From the NCBI GenBank assembly GCA_905221035.1, contig CAJNBP010000009.1, positions 1-64,000 of the forward strand: 64,000 nt of DNA, read 5' to 3'. Shown piece by piece: positions 54,780 to 64,000 of this stretch (its first letter is position 1; every line of letters starts with the position of its first letter). A program made the position numbers and the translations under genes. Source of the DNA: a bacterium. GTDB taxonomy: Bacteria; Bacillota; Bacilli; Lactobacillales; Streptococcaceae. The notes beneath the pieces are model-generated. The model had not been told where the DNA came from. It did not search any database and was given only the letters and a program-made list of their open reading frames with translations.

Positions 54780-56222
54780 TCAAAATGTTACTTCAATTCC
54801 ATTTTCAATTACTCGATAAGTGTGATTTTGCAAATCAATTTCTGCTACGGCTGTTACGGACTTATCTTTATTTTGACGTTTGATTACAATGATGTGGGCT
54901 GTTGGTGTTTCAACGTCAATAGTTCCTTCTAAATCAAATGCTGCTGATCGATTACGGAACGAAAATAGATTGAGAAGGGCCTTCACTACAGGACGTTGGA
55001 CTTCTTCTGCTATTTCCTCATTGCTATAGTAATGACGATTAATATTTCGACCTTCCTTAGTTTCTTCTAATAGTTTCAAGTCATTCTTTCCTGCTAGTAG
55101 ACCCACATAGTAGATCTGGGGAATACCTGGAGCAAAAGCTTGAATCAGACGGGCCAGGAAGTACTTGACATCATCATCTCCAAGCGCAGAATAGTAGGTT
55201 GAATTGATTTGGTAGATATCTAGATTGTTATACTCTGCACTAGAGTACTTCCGTTTGACATTCGCTCCAACCTTATAAAGCTCATTTGAAGCATAGTCAA
55301 TTTCCTCATCAGTCAGGATATCCTTGACATCCACCACTCCAATCCCATCATGGGTGTCTAGAGTCGTAAATTGCTTCATCGGGCTCATCTTTAACCACTT
55401 AGCCAAACGCTCTGTTCTGGAACTGTAAAGAGTATAAAGAGTCACCATTGGAAGAGCAAAATCATAAACATAGTAATCATGATTCGCTATTTTAAACTGA
55501 ATAGAATAATGTTCATGAATCTCAGGTAAGAGCTCTGTCCCATACTCAGCAGCGATATCTCGGACTTTATCCAGCAAAGCCCAAATATCCGGTTCCACAA
55601 AGAAATCATTAGTATCCAATTTCTTCACTGCATAAGCAAAGGCGTCTAGACGAATCAAATCACACCCGTTACTTGCTAGATGTTGAATGGTATTACGGAT
55701 AAATTCCATCGTTACTTCTTTGGTCACATCAAGATCAATCTGCTCCTCACCAAAAGTATTCCACAAATGTTCCACTGAACCATCTGCAAAAACAATCTCT
55801 TGCTTTGGTGCACGATCCTTACGCTTGTAAATTAAATCCACATCAGCTTGTGTCGGACGATTTTCTGGCCAAAACTTGTCCCAGTTTAAAAAGAGATCTT
55901 TAAACTCACTGGCTTCATGTTTTTCTTGATAGTCCTTATAATACTTGGATTGACGAGAAATATGATTAATCATAAAGTCAAACATAAGATAATATTTCTC
56001 ACCTAAACGATTAACATCCTCCCAATCGCCAAACGCTGGATCCACTTCGTCATAGTCAACCGGTGCAAATCCTCGATCACCTGTTGATGGGAAAAATGGT
56101 AGAAGGTGAACTCCTCCAATCGCATCTCCAAAATGCTCTTCCAAATTCTCATACAAGTCTTTAAGATTATTTCCAAGACTATCAGAATAGGTAATCAACA
56201 TGGTTTTATTTTTAATTGGCAT
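54780..56222 (-). CDS. gtfA: Sucrose phosphorylase
   Basis: A 480-residue GH13 subfamily 18 enzyme splitting sucrose with phosphate into glucose-1-phosphate and fructose. The nucleophile aspartate is in [12 protein letters not shown], the acid/base glutamate in [11 protein letters not shown], and the transition-state aspartate in [13 protein letters not shown]. It is the last metabolic gene of the raf/msm operon, converting the sucrose released from raffinose by Aga. The 195 bases before it contain a perfect hairpin. Confidence 0.95.
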   Translation of the reverse strand: MPIKNKTMLITYSDSLGNNLKDLYENLEEHFGDAIGGVHLLPFFPSTGDRGFAPVDYDEVDPAFGDWEDVNRLGEKYYLMFDFMINHISRQSKYYKDYQEKHEASEFKDLFLNWDKFWPENRPTQADVDLIYKRKDRAPKQEIVFADGSVEHLWNTFGEEQIDLDVTKEVTMEFIRNTIQHLASNGCDLIRLDAFAYAVKKLDTNDFFVEPDIWALLDKVRDIAAEYGTELLPEIHEHYSIQFKIANHDYYVYDFALPMVTLYTLYSSRTERLAKWLKMSPMKQFTTLDTHDGIGVVDVKDILTDEEIDYASNELYKVGANVKRKYSSAEYNNLDIYQINSTYYSALGDDDVKYFLARLIQAFAPGIPQIYYVGLLAGKNDLKLLEETKEGRNINRHYYSNEEIAEEVQRPVVKALLNLFSFRNRSAAFDLEGTIDVETPTAHIIVIKRQNKDKSVTAVAEIDLQNHTYRVIENGIEVTF

Positions 56223-56243
56223 AATTACTCTCCTTTTTTAATT

Positions 56244-56271
56244 GAAGCCAAGTCTCATATGACTTGGCTTC
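56244..56271. repeat. Perfect intercistronic hairpin between rafG and gtfA
   Basis: GAAGCCAAGTC (56244-56254) and GACTTGGCTTC (56261-56271) form an 11-bp perfect stem with a 6-base loop, 22 bases before gtfA. No T-run follows in the direction of transcription, only an A-rich stretch and the AAGGAG site. It is therefore more likely an mRNA stability or processing element than a terminator. Confidence 0.7.
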
Positions 56272-56417
56272 GTAAATGAAAGATATTTTTAGATTTTTGT
56301 TCAGTACTAATATAGACTGAAAGCTACAAAGTACTACTTTCTTGTTTTCTACATAGAATTGTCAATAAGTTGAACTGTTCATCTGTATCTGAAATTATAA
56401 ATTCCCTAAGCTCTTTC

Positions 56418-57251
56418 CTACTTCACTGCCCCGTTGCTCATTCCTGAAATAATATGTTTTTGGAATATTAGGTATACAATGGTTATCGTTACAATTCCCA
56501 CAATATAGGATGCAAAGCTTGGCCCATAGTCATTAAAGTACTGCCCTTGGTAGTTATACTGGAAGAGAGGCAACGTCCACATCTTAGAATCCTTATTCAG
56601 AATCAACAGTGGCAACATAAAGTCATTCCAGAACCAGAGAGCATTGATAATCAAGGTTGTGGCATGCATTGGTTTCAGCATTGGAAAGATGATTCGACGG
56701 TAAGTTGTAAATCGATCAGCCCCATCAATTTCCGCAGCTTCATCCAAACTATCTGGTACACTGATTTTAATATAACCAACATACAAGAAGAGAGTCTGTG
56801 GAATTGCATAAGTTAGATAGAGTAGTACCAACCCCCACATATTTGCTAGACCGAGTTTACTCATCATAACTGTGATGGGAATCATAATCACCTGAAATGG
56901 AACAAATATCCCTAAAATCAAGAGCGAATACATAATTGCAAAGGCTTTTTTCTTGGACATATTTCGAGCAATGGAATAAGCTGCAGCTGGTATAAAGAAA
57001 GCTACTACAATCAAAGATAACACCGTAATAACAGCTGAATTCCAGAAATAGCCTCCAATCCCATCCGAAATCAAGCGTTCATAGTTACTTAATGTAAAAG
57101 GGTTGGGCAAACTAAAGAAATGATTCATGATATCCTTGGTTGTCTTGAAGGAACTAAAAACTGTTACCAACAAAGGAACAAGTATAAGAATACCACCTAC
57201 TATCAAGAGGACATATTTCCAAAACTGATTCAATTTTTCTTCTTTTTTCAT
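56418..57251 (-). CDS. rafG: Raffinose/multiple-sugar ABC permease RafG (MsmG)
   Basis: A 277-residue six-helix permease of the MalG type. The EAA loop is DSLDEAAEIDGADRFTTYRRIIFPMLKP (about residues 168-195). It partners RafF. The ATPase is not encoded here; streptococcal Raf/Msm systems use the shared MsmK. I start at the ATG at 57251 after GAGGAG; an earlier in-frame start lies inside rafF. The long gap before gtfA (195 bases) contains a hairpin. Confidence 0.92.
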   Translation of the reverse strand: MKKEEKLNQFWKYVLLIVGGILILVPLLVTVFSSFKTTKDIMNHFFSLPNPFTLSNYERLISDGIGGYFWNSAVITVLSLIVVAFFIPAAAYSIARNMSKKKAFAIMYSLLILGIFVPFQVIMIPITVMMSKLGLANMWGLVLLYLTYAIPQTLFLYVGYIKISVPDSLDEAAEIDGADRFTTYRRIIFPMLKPMHATTLIINALWFWNDFMLPLLILNKDSKMWTLPLFQYNYQGQYFNDYGPSFASYIVGIVTITIVYLIFQKHIISGMSNGAVK

Positions 57252-57267
57252 GTGTAGGACTCCTCTA

Positions 57268-58140
57268 TTAGATTTCAAATTTCTTTGATAGTTTGATTTG
57301 GATCAGAGAAACAATTCCAATAATTAAGAATAAAATCAAGGCAATTGCATTCGCATATCCATATTGATTACTCTTGAAAGCATAGTTGTAGACTAAAAGA
57401 CCAAGAGACGTTGTAGCATTATTAGGACCACCACTCGTCAATGCAAAAATCTGGTCAAAGGCTGTCAAACCAGACTTAAGAGCCAGAATAAAAACCATAG
57501 AAATCGTTGGCAATAAATAGGGTAATTCAATCTTCCAAAAGGCTTGTTTGCTTGTTGCACCATCAATTGATGCTGCCTCCAAAATATCACTTGGAATACT
57601 CTGAAGGCCAGCAAGAAAGAGAATAATTGGCATTGCTACTCCTTGCCATAGAAGAACAAAAATAGTTGCCACTACCGCTCCGATTGGTGTTCCTAATAGA
57701 CTCTCTTGTAAAAAACCAATTCCTAAAATTCTTCCAATCGTTGGAAGACCATAGTTGAAGAATTGTTTAAAAATCAAGGAAACTGTCAAACCAGACAAAA
57801 CAGCCGGGAAAAAGAACCAAGCTCTAAAGAAGGTCTGCCCTTTCATCTTAGAATTTAAGGCACGTGCCACCATCATCCCAATCGTAATCTCTCCAATAAT
57901 CAATGCCAGAGTTAAAATCAAAGTAAAAGCGATAGCTGTGAAGAATTTCCCATCAATCATCAGCAATTTGTAGTTATTCAAACCAACAAATTTATAATTA
58001 TAGGTCAATCCAGTCCAGTTAGTCAAACTATAGAAAGCACCTTGTACCATTGGAAAGTAAAAGAAGATAGCTTGTAAAGCAAGCGGGATGAGCAAAAAAG
58101 TCCAACCCCAGTATTTATTTAAAAATTTTCGAATAGCCAT
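57268..58140 (-). CDS. rafF: Raffinose/multiple-sugar ABC permease RafF (MsmF)
   Basis: A 290-residue MalF-type permease with six helices. The EAA loop is SIPSDILEAASIDGATSKQAFWKIELPYLLP (about residues 182-212). It forms the membrane channel with RafG. It begins 18 bases after rafE and is followed by rafG after 16 bases. GGAG precedes the ATG. Confidence 0.92.
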   Translation of the reverse strand: MAIRKFLNKYWGWTFLLIPLALQAIFFYFPMVQGAFYSLTNWTGLTYNYKFVGLNNYKLLMIDGKFFTAIAFTLILTLALIIGEITIGMMVARALNSKMKGQTFFRAWFFFPAVLSGLTVSLIFKQFFNYGLPTIGRILGIGFLQESLLGTPIGAVVATIFVLLWQGVAMPIILFLAGLQSIPSDILEAASIDGATSKQAFWKIELPYLLPTISMVFILALKSGLTAFDQIFALTSGGPNNATTSLGLLVYNYAFKSNQYGYANAIALILFLIIGIVSLIQIKLSKKFEI

Positions 58141-58158
58141 ATCATCTTAACTCCTATT

Positions 58159-59409
58159 CTAGTCCAAATCTGCCTTCATTGGATTAAAGAAAGCATTGAG
58201 ATTGTTTGCCATATTTTTCAGATTTTTATCCATCAGGTAACCTGTACTTAGATTAAAAAAGTCTTCTTCAGAGTTCCAGCGTTGGCCCAACCAAACATAA
58301 TGTTTATCCGTAAAGGCCAGTTTAGAAATCTCTGCAAGCGCTGAATCTTCTTTTTCCTGTATGCCTTTCACCGCAACTGGTGATCCATCTACATCATAGT
58401 ATGACTGCATAGCTTTTGGACTAGTCATATAGCTGATAAATTCTTCGGTTTCTTTAGGATGTTTGCTAGTAGCTGAAGTTGATAATGCCATGTCCCCTGC
58501 ACCAACAGTAACTTCTTTTCCTACTTCTTCGCCTGGGAAGGCAAACATCCCCACCTCAAATTTTGGATCCTGTTGATTAATTGCCGCTAACGCCCACGAT
58601 CCTTGTGGCATCATCAAGGCTTTTTCGCTCGAAAATGCTACCACCGAATCATTATAAGAGGCACCACGCCATCCATCTTGAGCATTGTCTGCCAACAAAT
58701 CTAGTCGTTCTGCATCTGCTTTTAAAATAGCATCATCTGCAGAGATAGCGTTTGGTTTTGAAAAGCGAAGGTAGTTATTAGCCGCGTCTCCACTACCCGT
58801 AAGAGTAATGAGTGAAAGTTGGTGATAACCATTTAATGTCCATCCTTCATTGCCTGCAACCGCAAACGGAGAATTCCCACTATCTTTTATCTTTTTAACA
58901 ATCTCTTGAAACTCCTTAAAAGTCTTCGGTTCCTCAAGTCCCAATTCTTTAAACTTTGTTTTATTGTAATAGATTCCATAAAGGTTGGCCGTTAAAGGTA
59001 CACTATAAATCTTGTTATTGATTGCATACTTTTCAGCATAATCATTCTTGATGTTCTCAAGATAGGACTTCCCTGTCATATCTGCAAAATAACCTGCTTT
59101 TGCCCACTCCTGAAAATCCATATTTTGAGGATAGATATTAATAATATCTGGAACATCTCCTGATAAAATCCGAGTCTTTAGAACAATCCCAGCTGACGGC
59201 ACAGTCGTCAGTTTTACATCAATAGTAGGATGATCCTTTTCAAAATTATCTACAATTTTTTGCAAAGTATCTGCCATCTCGGTCTTCTGGTTAAAAAATT
59301 CAATCGTAACTTTTCCTTCAGTCGATTGATTATTCTGACCACAAGCTGCTAGGCCTAGTAAACTAACCCCAGCGACTAAAAGAAAACCTGCTTTCTTATA
59401 CCATTTCAT
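58159..59409 (-). CDS. rafE: Raffinose/multiple-sugar-binding lipoprotein RafE (MsmE)
   Basis: A 416-residue extracellular solute-binding protein of family 1. The lipoprotein signal peptide ends LLGLAACGQ, so the mature protein starts at Cys23 with a lipid anchor. It captures raffinose-type oligosaccharides for RafFG. A GAGG-type site precedes the ATG (AAAGGAGG region at 59410-59425). It lies 34 bases after aga in the same operon. Confidence 0.93.
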   Translation of the reverse strand: MKWYKKAGFLLVAGVSLLGLAACGQNNQSTEGKVTIEFFNQKTEMADTLQKIVDNFEKDHPTIDVKLTTVPSAGIVLKTRILSGDVPDIINIYPQNMDFQEWAKAGYFADMTGKSYLENIKNDYAEKYAINNKIYSVPLTANLYGIYYNKTKFKELGLEEPKTFKEFQEIVKKIKDSGNSPFAVAGNEGWTLNGYHQLSLITLTGSGDAANNYLRFSKPNAISADDAILKADAERLDLLADNAQDGWRGASYNDSVVAFSSEKALMMPQGSWALAAINQQDPKFEVGMFAFPGEEVGKEVTVGAGDMALSTSATSKHPKETEEFISYMTSPKAMQSYYDVDGSPVAVKGIQEKEDSALAEISKLAFTDKHYVWLGQRWNSEEDFFNLSTGYLMDKNLKNMANNLNAFFNPMKADLD

Positions 59410-59443
59410 TGGAAAGCCTCCTTTATAAATTTATACACCTTTA

Positions 59444-61606
59444 TTATAGTCTTCTGAAAATATACTGTCTACTCAAAAAATCTCCTTGGGATAAGATAAC
59501 AGTTAAGCCCGCATACATTAGTTCTGCACCTGAGTAAACTTCTCCATTTTCCTGTAATTCATACAGGCCCTCTTCATCCAAATCTTTTAACTTTAAAGTT
59601 GTTTCCATAGTCTCTACAACTGATAAAACTCGAACGTAGGTTACAATCGTTTGATTTTCATAGTTAAATTGTACAGCTGCTTCATTGGATTCAGCATCGG
59701 GGTTAATGAGCCTATACTGCTGTCCTAACTGAACTACTGGTCGCAATTCTTTATACAAGTTCACCTGAGTTTCAATGTCTTCTTTTTCTTTCTCAGTCAG
59801 GCTTGTCAAATCAAGCTCATAACCCAAATTTCCCATCATCGCTACATGACCACGAGTTTCCAATGGTGTCATTCGTCCCATCTGATGATTCGGAACTGCT
59901 GACACATGAGCCCCCATTGAAATGGTTGGATAGAGATAGGATGAACCGTATTGAATTGGTAAACGTGCAATAGCATCAGTATTATCACTTGCCCAGACTT
60001 GTGGGAAATAACGCATCATACCAAGATCATTTCGTCCACCACCACCAGAGCAGGACTCAAAGAGAATATGACTGTGCTTCTCTGTAAGATAAGCGACAAG
60101 TTCATAAAGCCCCAACATGTACTGATGAGATTGCATCTGTGTCTCTAGATAGTTCGAACCATTCCCCAAGTTAGTAATATTACGATTCATATCCCATTTA
60201 ATGTAGTCAATCTCATGATAAGATAGGAGTTCATCTAAGACATTTTTCAAATATTCTACTACCTGAGAATTTGCAAGATTAAGTACTAATTGATTTCTAG
60301 AATAGGTATGCTCATATCCTGGAACCTGAATAGCCCAGTCAGGATGTTTACGATACAAATCGCTATCAACAGAAATCATTTCAGGTTCTAACCAAAGTCC
60401 AAACTGCAAACCTCTTTCATGGATAGCTGAAATCAGACTTTCTAGGCTTCCACCCAGTTTTTTCTCATTGACAACCCAATCACCTAAAGCCCGATTATCA
60501 TCAAAGCGATTGCCAAACCACCCATCATCTAATACGAAAAGTTCAATTCCAACTTTCTTAGCTTCATCGGCTAGCTCTAACAGTTTTTCTCTCTGAAAGT
60601 CAAAGTAAGTAGCTTCCCAGTTATTGATTAGAATTGGACGTTCTTTTTTAGAAAATTCACTTGGCATAATATGCTGAAGTACAAAATTCTGACTTTCATG
60701 ACTAATGCCAGTTAATCCCTTATCTGAATGAGTCACTAAAGCTACCGGTGTTTCAAAGTATTCCTCAGGATCTAACTTCCAAGAAAAGTTTTCCGGATTT
60801 ATGCCAATAGCCACCCGAACTTCGTTCAATTGATTTTTTTGAACAAAAGCTTCAAAGTTGCCACTATACAGTAGTTGAATAGCAAACACATTTCCAGCAT
60901 CCTCTGTGACTCCTTGATTACATAAGAGAATGGCTGGTGTTTGAGCATGACCAGAAGCCCCACGGTTCGAACTAATCGAAAAGATTCCTTGTTCTACCTG
61001 TTGACGTCGAACAGTCTTTTCACGAGCATAAGCACCCTGCAGAGTTACTATTTCGTAAGTTGCCGCTGGAAAATCAGCCATAAAAGAAAAGTCTTTATGG
61101 ATGACAACTTCCTGATTACTCTTATTCTCCAATTTACTGTAGCTAGCAATTGTCGAATTATTATCAAAAGCAGTATAATACAAAGTCAGACTAAGTTGAG
61201 CCTTAGAATCTTCTAAAATCAAGGCAAGAGTCTCTGTACCATCCATGCTGTGTGGAGAAGGTAAACCTTGTGGACCATTTTGACCTTTTAAAATCTTTGC
61301 TTCTATAAATCGAAAATCTGTTACTTCAGTTGCATCGTGCTGAACCTGTAAAGTTGGTTTTCTAAAATCACCCAAACCATGTTGTCCAAAAATCTGACGT
61401 TGCGTATCTAAACTAAAGGTTCGATTAGTAGCTGTCGGATTCCCTGAAAAAGCATGATCTCGTTCGTAAACACTATTAGCACCTCTATAGTTCTTAATAG
61501 TCTTTCCAAAATGTTTTAAAAGTAAGAAGCCATCCCTATTTTCAATAATCAAACTCAAATCTTTACTCTCAACATAAAATAGATTATTCTCTATCCGAAT
61601 TCCCAT
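59444..61606 (-). CDS. aga: Alpha-galactosidase (GH36)
   Basis: A 720-residue GH36 enzyme releasing galactose from raffinose, melibiose and stachyose. The nucleophile aspartate is in [15 protein letters not shown], the acid/base in [16 protein letters not shown], and the substrate-binding [16 protein letters not shown] is intact. I start at the ATG at 61606 because GAGG lies 8 bases before it; the longer frame runs beneath msmR. It is the first gene of aga-rafEFG-gtfA, divergent from the AraC-type regulator. Confidence 0.95.
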   Translation of the reverse strand: MGIRIENNLFYVESKDLSLIIENRDGFLLLKHFGKTIKNYRGANSVYERDHAFSGNPTATNRTFSLDTQRQIFGQHGLGDFRKPTLQVQHDATEVTDFRFIEAKILKGQNGPQGLPSPHSMDGTETLALILEDSKAQLSLTLYYTAFDNNSTIASYSKLENKSNQEVVIHKDFSFMADFPAATYEIVTLQGAYAREKTVRRQQVEQGIFSISSNRGASGHAQTPAILLCNQGVTEDAGNVFAIQLLYSGNFEAFVQKNQLNEVRVAIGINPENFSWKLDPEEYFETPVALVTHSDKGLTGISHESQNFVLQHIMPSEFSKKERPILINNWEATYFDFQREKLLELADEAKKVGIELFVLDDGWFGNRFDDNRALGDWVVNEKKLGGSLESLISAIHERGLQFGLWLEPEMISVDSDLYRKHPDWAIQVPGYEHTYSRNQLVLNLANSQVVEYLKNVLDELLSYHEIDYIKWDMNRNITNLGNGSNYLETQMQSHQYMLGLYELVAYLTEKHSHILFESCSGGGGRNDLGMMRYFPQVWASDNTDAIARLPIQYGSSYLYPTISMGAHVSAVPNHQMGRMTPLETRGHVAMMGNLGYELDLTSLTEKEKEDIETQVNLYKELRPVVQLGQQYRLINPDAESNEAAVQFNYENQTIVTYVRVLSVVETMETTLKLKDLDEEGLYELQENGEVYSGAELMYAGLTVILSQGDFLSRQYIFRRL

Positions 61607-61645
61607 AAATTGTACCTCATCTATTTCTTGAAAAAATTTTAACAA

Positions 61646-61662
61646 ATAAAAACGCTTTCTAA
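61646..61662. promoter_or_regulatory. cre-like site between aga and the raf regulator
   Basis: ATAAAAACGCTTTCTAA resembles a CcpA cre (TGAAANCGCTTTCA core) and sits in the 107-base space between the divergent starts, where glucose repression of the raf genes would act. Confidence 0.6.
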
Positions 61663-61713
61663 AATAGAAAAATGTCTCAAGAATATGGTAAAATGTTAGG
61701 TAGGAGGTGGCAC

Positions 61714-62574
61714 ATGCTAGTTTTTTCAGAATACCAGACTGGAACAATTGACCTTTCCCTAAGCTTTTATGGATATGAGGAATGCACACCTAATTACTCT
61801 TTTGGTCCAGCCATTCGTGATACATACGTCCTACATTACATTACTAAAGGACAAGGTAAATTTCATTACAAAGGTAAAATTGTTGATTTAAAAGAAGGGG
61901 ATTTCTTTCTATTAAAACCAGATGAATTAACCTTTTATCAAGCAGATAGTGAGAAACCTTGGTCCTACTACTGGTTAGGCATAACAGGAGGGAAAGCCCC
62001 TGACTATTTTGCTCTTTCTCAAATTTCCGACCAATCCTATCTCATCCAATCTGAAACTTGTCATACACAGACAATTGCAAAACTCATCTCAGATATTGTC
62101 CGCTTCGCTCAGATTACAAAATCAAATGAATTAGCTCAACTCCATATCATGGGACAACTCCATGAACTGATGTTTCATCTGGGAACTATTGCTCCCAATC
62201 AGAAAAAAAAGAATATTTCATCAACCCACCAACTCTATCTTGAATGCAAAAGATTAATTGATAGCCACTATCCTCAATCACTTACAATTCAAGATTTAGC
62301 GAAAGAACTATCCGTTCACAGAAGCTACTTATCAAGCGTATTCAAAGAGTTTAACACCTTATCCCCAAAAGAATACCTACTATACGTTCGAATGCACCGT
62401 GCTAAACAACTTCTCGAAAATACCCAAGAGTCCATCAAGGTAATTGCATACTCGGTAGGTTTTTCGGATCCACTACATTTTTCTAAAGCTTATAAACAAT
62501 ACTTTAATCAGACTCCAAGTCAAACAAGAAAAGAATATTCTCAACACCAACTAGTGAGAAAGGAAACACTATGA
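61714..62574 (+). CDS. rafR: AraC-family activator of the raf/msm operon
   Basis: A 286-residue AraC-family regulator. An N-terminal cupin-like sensing domain (about residues 15-150, with [29 protein letters not shown]) is followed by two C-terminal helix-turn-helix motifs: [22 protein letters not shown] and [24 protein letters not shown]. It is the pneumococcal RafR/MsmR activator by position. The ATG at 61714 follows GGAGGTGG. It overlaps birA by 4 bases (ATGA), an unexpected coupling of a sugar regulator with a biotin ligase. Confidence 0.9.
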   Translation: MLVFSEYQTGTIDLSLSFYGYEECTPNYSFGPAIRDTYVLHYITKGQGKFHYKGKIVDLKEGDFFLLKPDELTFYQADSEKPWSYYWLGITGGKAPDYFALSQISDQSYLIQSETCHTQTIAKLISDIVRFAQITKSNELAQLHIMGQLHELMFHLGTIAPNQKKKNISSTHQLYLECKRLIDSHYPQSLTIQDLAKELSVHRSYLSSVFKEFNTLSPKEYLLYVRMHRAKQLLENTQESIKVIAYSVGFSDPLHFSKAYKQYFNQTPSQTRKEYSQHQLVRKETL

Positions 62575-63506
62575 AGTCCTACCAAGCCGTATATCAAATT
62601 TTAGCAAAAGAAAGCGATTATATCAGCGGAGAAAAGATTGCAGAAGAACTATCATTGACCCGAACATCAATTTGGAAAGCTATCAAGCGTCTAGAACAAG
62701 AAGGCATTAAAATTGATAGTATCAAAAACAAAGGATATAAACTGGTGAATGGAGACCTTATTCTTCCAGAACTTCTAGAAGAAAATCTTCCAATTAAAGT
62801 CAGTTTTAAACCCGAAACAAAATCAACACAACTGGATGCAAAAGAAGCAATTGATTTAGGGAATGAAGCAAACACCCTCTATCTAGCTTCCCATCAAACA
62901 GCTGGCCGAGGCCGTTTTCAACGTTCTTTCTACTCCCCACAAGGTGGCATTTATATGACCCTCCATCTTAAACCAAATCTTCCTTACGACAAATTACCGT
63001 CCTACACACTACTTGTAGCCGGAGCTATCTACAAAGCCATTAAGAACCTAACTTTAATAGATGTCGACATAAAATGGGTCAACGATATCTACCTCAAAAA
63101 TCATAAAATTGGAGGAATCCTCACTGAGGCAATGACCTCCGTAGAAACAGGCTTAGTCACAGATATCATTATTGGAGTAGGGATCAACTTCACTATTAAT
63201 GATTTCCCACAAGAATTAAAAGAAAAAGCTGCTAGCTTATTTAAAGCACCAGCTCCAATAACAAGGAATGAATTAATCATAGAAATCTGGCGTGCTTTCT
63301 TCGAAACACCAGCAGATGAGTTATTATACCTCTATAAAAAACAGTCATTTGTTCTTGGAAAAGAAGTTACTTTCACACTGGATCAAAAAGACTACAAGGG
63401 ATTTGCAAAAGACATATCTGAAAATGGAAAACTTTTAGTTCAATGTGATAACGGAAAAGAAATCTGGCTCAATAGCGGCGAAATTTCACTTAAGGCTTGG
63501 AAGTAA
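62571..63506 (+). CDS. birA: Bifunctional biotin ligase/biotin operon repressor BirA
   Basis: A 311-residue group-II biotin protein ligase. An N-terminal winged helix (EKIAEELSLTRTSIWKAIKRLEQEGI, residues about 22-47) is followed by the catalytic domain with the biotinyl-AMP loop AGRGRFQRSFYSPQGGIYMTL and KWVNDIYLKNHKIGGILTE, and a C-terminal SH3-like domain. It biotinylates acetyl-CoA carboxylase and may repress biotin uptake genes. Its start overlaps the rafR stop by 4 bases. A terminator follows at 63521-63572. Confidence 0.95.
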   Translation: MKSYQAVYQILAKESDYISGEKIAEELSLTRTSIWKAIKRLEQEGIKIDSIKNKGYKLVNGDLILPELLEENLPIKVSFKPETKSTQLDAKEAIDLGNEANTLYLASHQTAGRGRFQRSFYSPQGGIYMTLHLKPNLPYDKLPSYTLLVAGAIYKAIKNLTLIDVDIKWVNDIYLKNHKIGGILTEAMTSVETGLVTDIIIGVGINFTINDFPQELKEKAASLFKAPAPITRNELIIEIWRAFFETPADELLYLYKKQSFVLGKEVTFTLDQKDYKGFAKDISENGKLLVQCDNGKEIWLNSGEISLKAWK

Positions 63507-63520
63507 AAAAATACAATTAT

Positions 63521-63572
63521 AAAAAACTCCAGATGAGTAATTCAATTAAGTTCAACACATCTGAAGTTTTTT
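63521..63572 (+). terminator. Terminator of rafR-birA
   Basis: AAAAAACTCCAGATG (63521-63535) pairs with CATCTGAAGTTTTTT (63558-63572) with one bulge, around a 22-base loop. Confidence 0.75.
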
Positions 63573-63587
63573 ATATTATTAAAACCT

Positions 63588-64000
63588 GACTCTATAATAT
63601 TTGTAGTGGGTAAATCCCCTATAGTTATTATGGAGCTTATTTTGTGTAGAAAAAAAGTCCCATATGACCTATAATGAAAAGCGACCAAACAACTCATTAG
63701 AAAGATTCATATGGAACAATTACATTTTATCACAAAACTACTCGATATCAAAGACCCTAATGTCCAAATTATGGATGTTGTTAATAGAGATACCCACAAG
63801 GAAATCATCGCTAAACTGGATTATGAGGCCCCATCTTGCCCTGATTGCAGAAGTCAAATGAAGAAATATGACTTTCAAAAACCGTCGAAAATTCCTTACC
63901 TCGAAACAACTGGTATGCCTACCAGAATCCTCCTTAAAAAACGTCGTTTCAAGTGCTATCATTGCTCTAAAATAATGGTCTCCGAGACCTCACTCGTCAA
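63588..64000 (+). mobile_element. Second IS1167-like element, left part (runs off the window)
   Basis: The left inverted repeat starts GACTCTATAATATTTG, one base different from the copy at 15544, and the first 400 bases follow that copy closely with scattered substitutions. It lies 16 bases after the birA terminator. Same orientation as the first copy. The right end is outside the window. Confidence 0.9.
63711..64000 (+). CDS. ISL3-family transposase, N-terminal part (truncated by window end)
   Basis: The first 96 codons of an IS1167-type transposase, with the zinc-ribbon region CPDCRSQMKKYDF ... KCYHCSKIM. Position 3 after the second cysteine is Arg instead of the Gly found in the copy at 15668. 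Differences such as DVVNRDT for DIINRDT show that the two copies are not identical. The frame is open to the window edge. Confidence 0.9.
   Translation, partial: MEQLHFITKLLDIKDPNVQIMDVVNRDTHKEIIAKLDYEAPSCPDCRSQMKKYDFQKPSKIPYLETTGMPTRILLKKRRFKCYHCSKIMVSETSLV

Overview
The window is chromosomal DNA from a mitis-group Streptococcus, either S. mitis / S. pseudopneumoniae or S. pneumoniae itself. The evidence is two BOX repeats, an ISL3-family IS1167-like element, a competence box (TACGAATA) in front of a prepilin peptidase, and pneumococcal-like gene neighbourhoods (trx/aquaporin/pepF/prmA, trp, xpt-pbuX, gal, sczA-czcD, proV-proWX, raf/msm-birA). Species assignment rests on remembered synteny, not on a search.

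Layout. 1-350: tail of an IS3-type element and a BOX repeat. 349-2768: an LrgA/LrgB pair, a MarR regulator and a DUF4649-thioredoxin operon. The marR gene and the trx operon each carry the same inverted-repeat operator. 2821-5388: a candidate preQ1 riboswitch and a complete queCDEF operon, closed by a second BOX. 5447-12432: leftward housekeeping genes (aquaporin, DUF2785, membrane protein, pepF, rsmE, prmA, NUDIX, DUF3013). 12548-14197: rarA, 6S RNA and tRNA-Lys(CTT). 14209-17700: an accessory patch behind the tRNA, with an integrase remnant and a HAD phosphatase/LacI-regulator pair. The regulator is split by an intact IS1167-like copy that has 8-bp target duplications. 17698-18882: GNAT and the competence gene cilC. 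18854-27143: trpEGDCFBA plus a second stand-alone trpB, each unit behind its own Trp T-box. 27151-33865: two genes of the teichoic-acid aminosugar pathway, a heterodimeric ABC exporter and a DUF421/DUF3290 pair. 33999-37968: exoA, a VOC protein, guanine-riboswitch-controlled xpt-pbuX and a thioesterase. 38017-42519: galK-HAD-galT, with divergent galR. 42662-44309: zinc efflux czcD and its regulator sczA.

44387-about 49700 is the most unusual part. The 5' part of a pnuC gene is missing and is replaced by pieces of a lactococcal-type theta plasmid: an ISS1 transposase fused in frame to the C-terminus of a RepB initiator, a DUF536 gene with a nonsense codon, and an HsdS stub. These are followed by a complete ECF-type ABC transporter operon (S, T, A, A') whose base composition is clearly more GC-rich than the surroundings. 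The island looks imported from a lactic acid bacterium, and its substrate is unknown.

49762-63572 returns to the core: an osmoprotectant ABC transporter under a MarR regulator with two palindromic operators, the teichoic acid ligase tacL, the raffinose/sucrose operon (aga-rafEFG-gtfA) with its AraC-type regulator, and birA. The window ends inside a second IS1167-like copy in the same orientation as the first.

I found no CRISPR array, restriction-modification operon or obvious phage-defence system. The best candidates for new biology are the ECF island and its structured leader, the orphan T-box-controlled trpB, the MarR operator pairs, the LacI/HAD accessory pair at tRNA-Lys, and the apparently leaderless cilC transcript.
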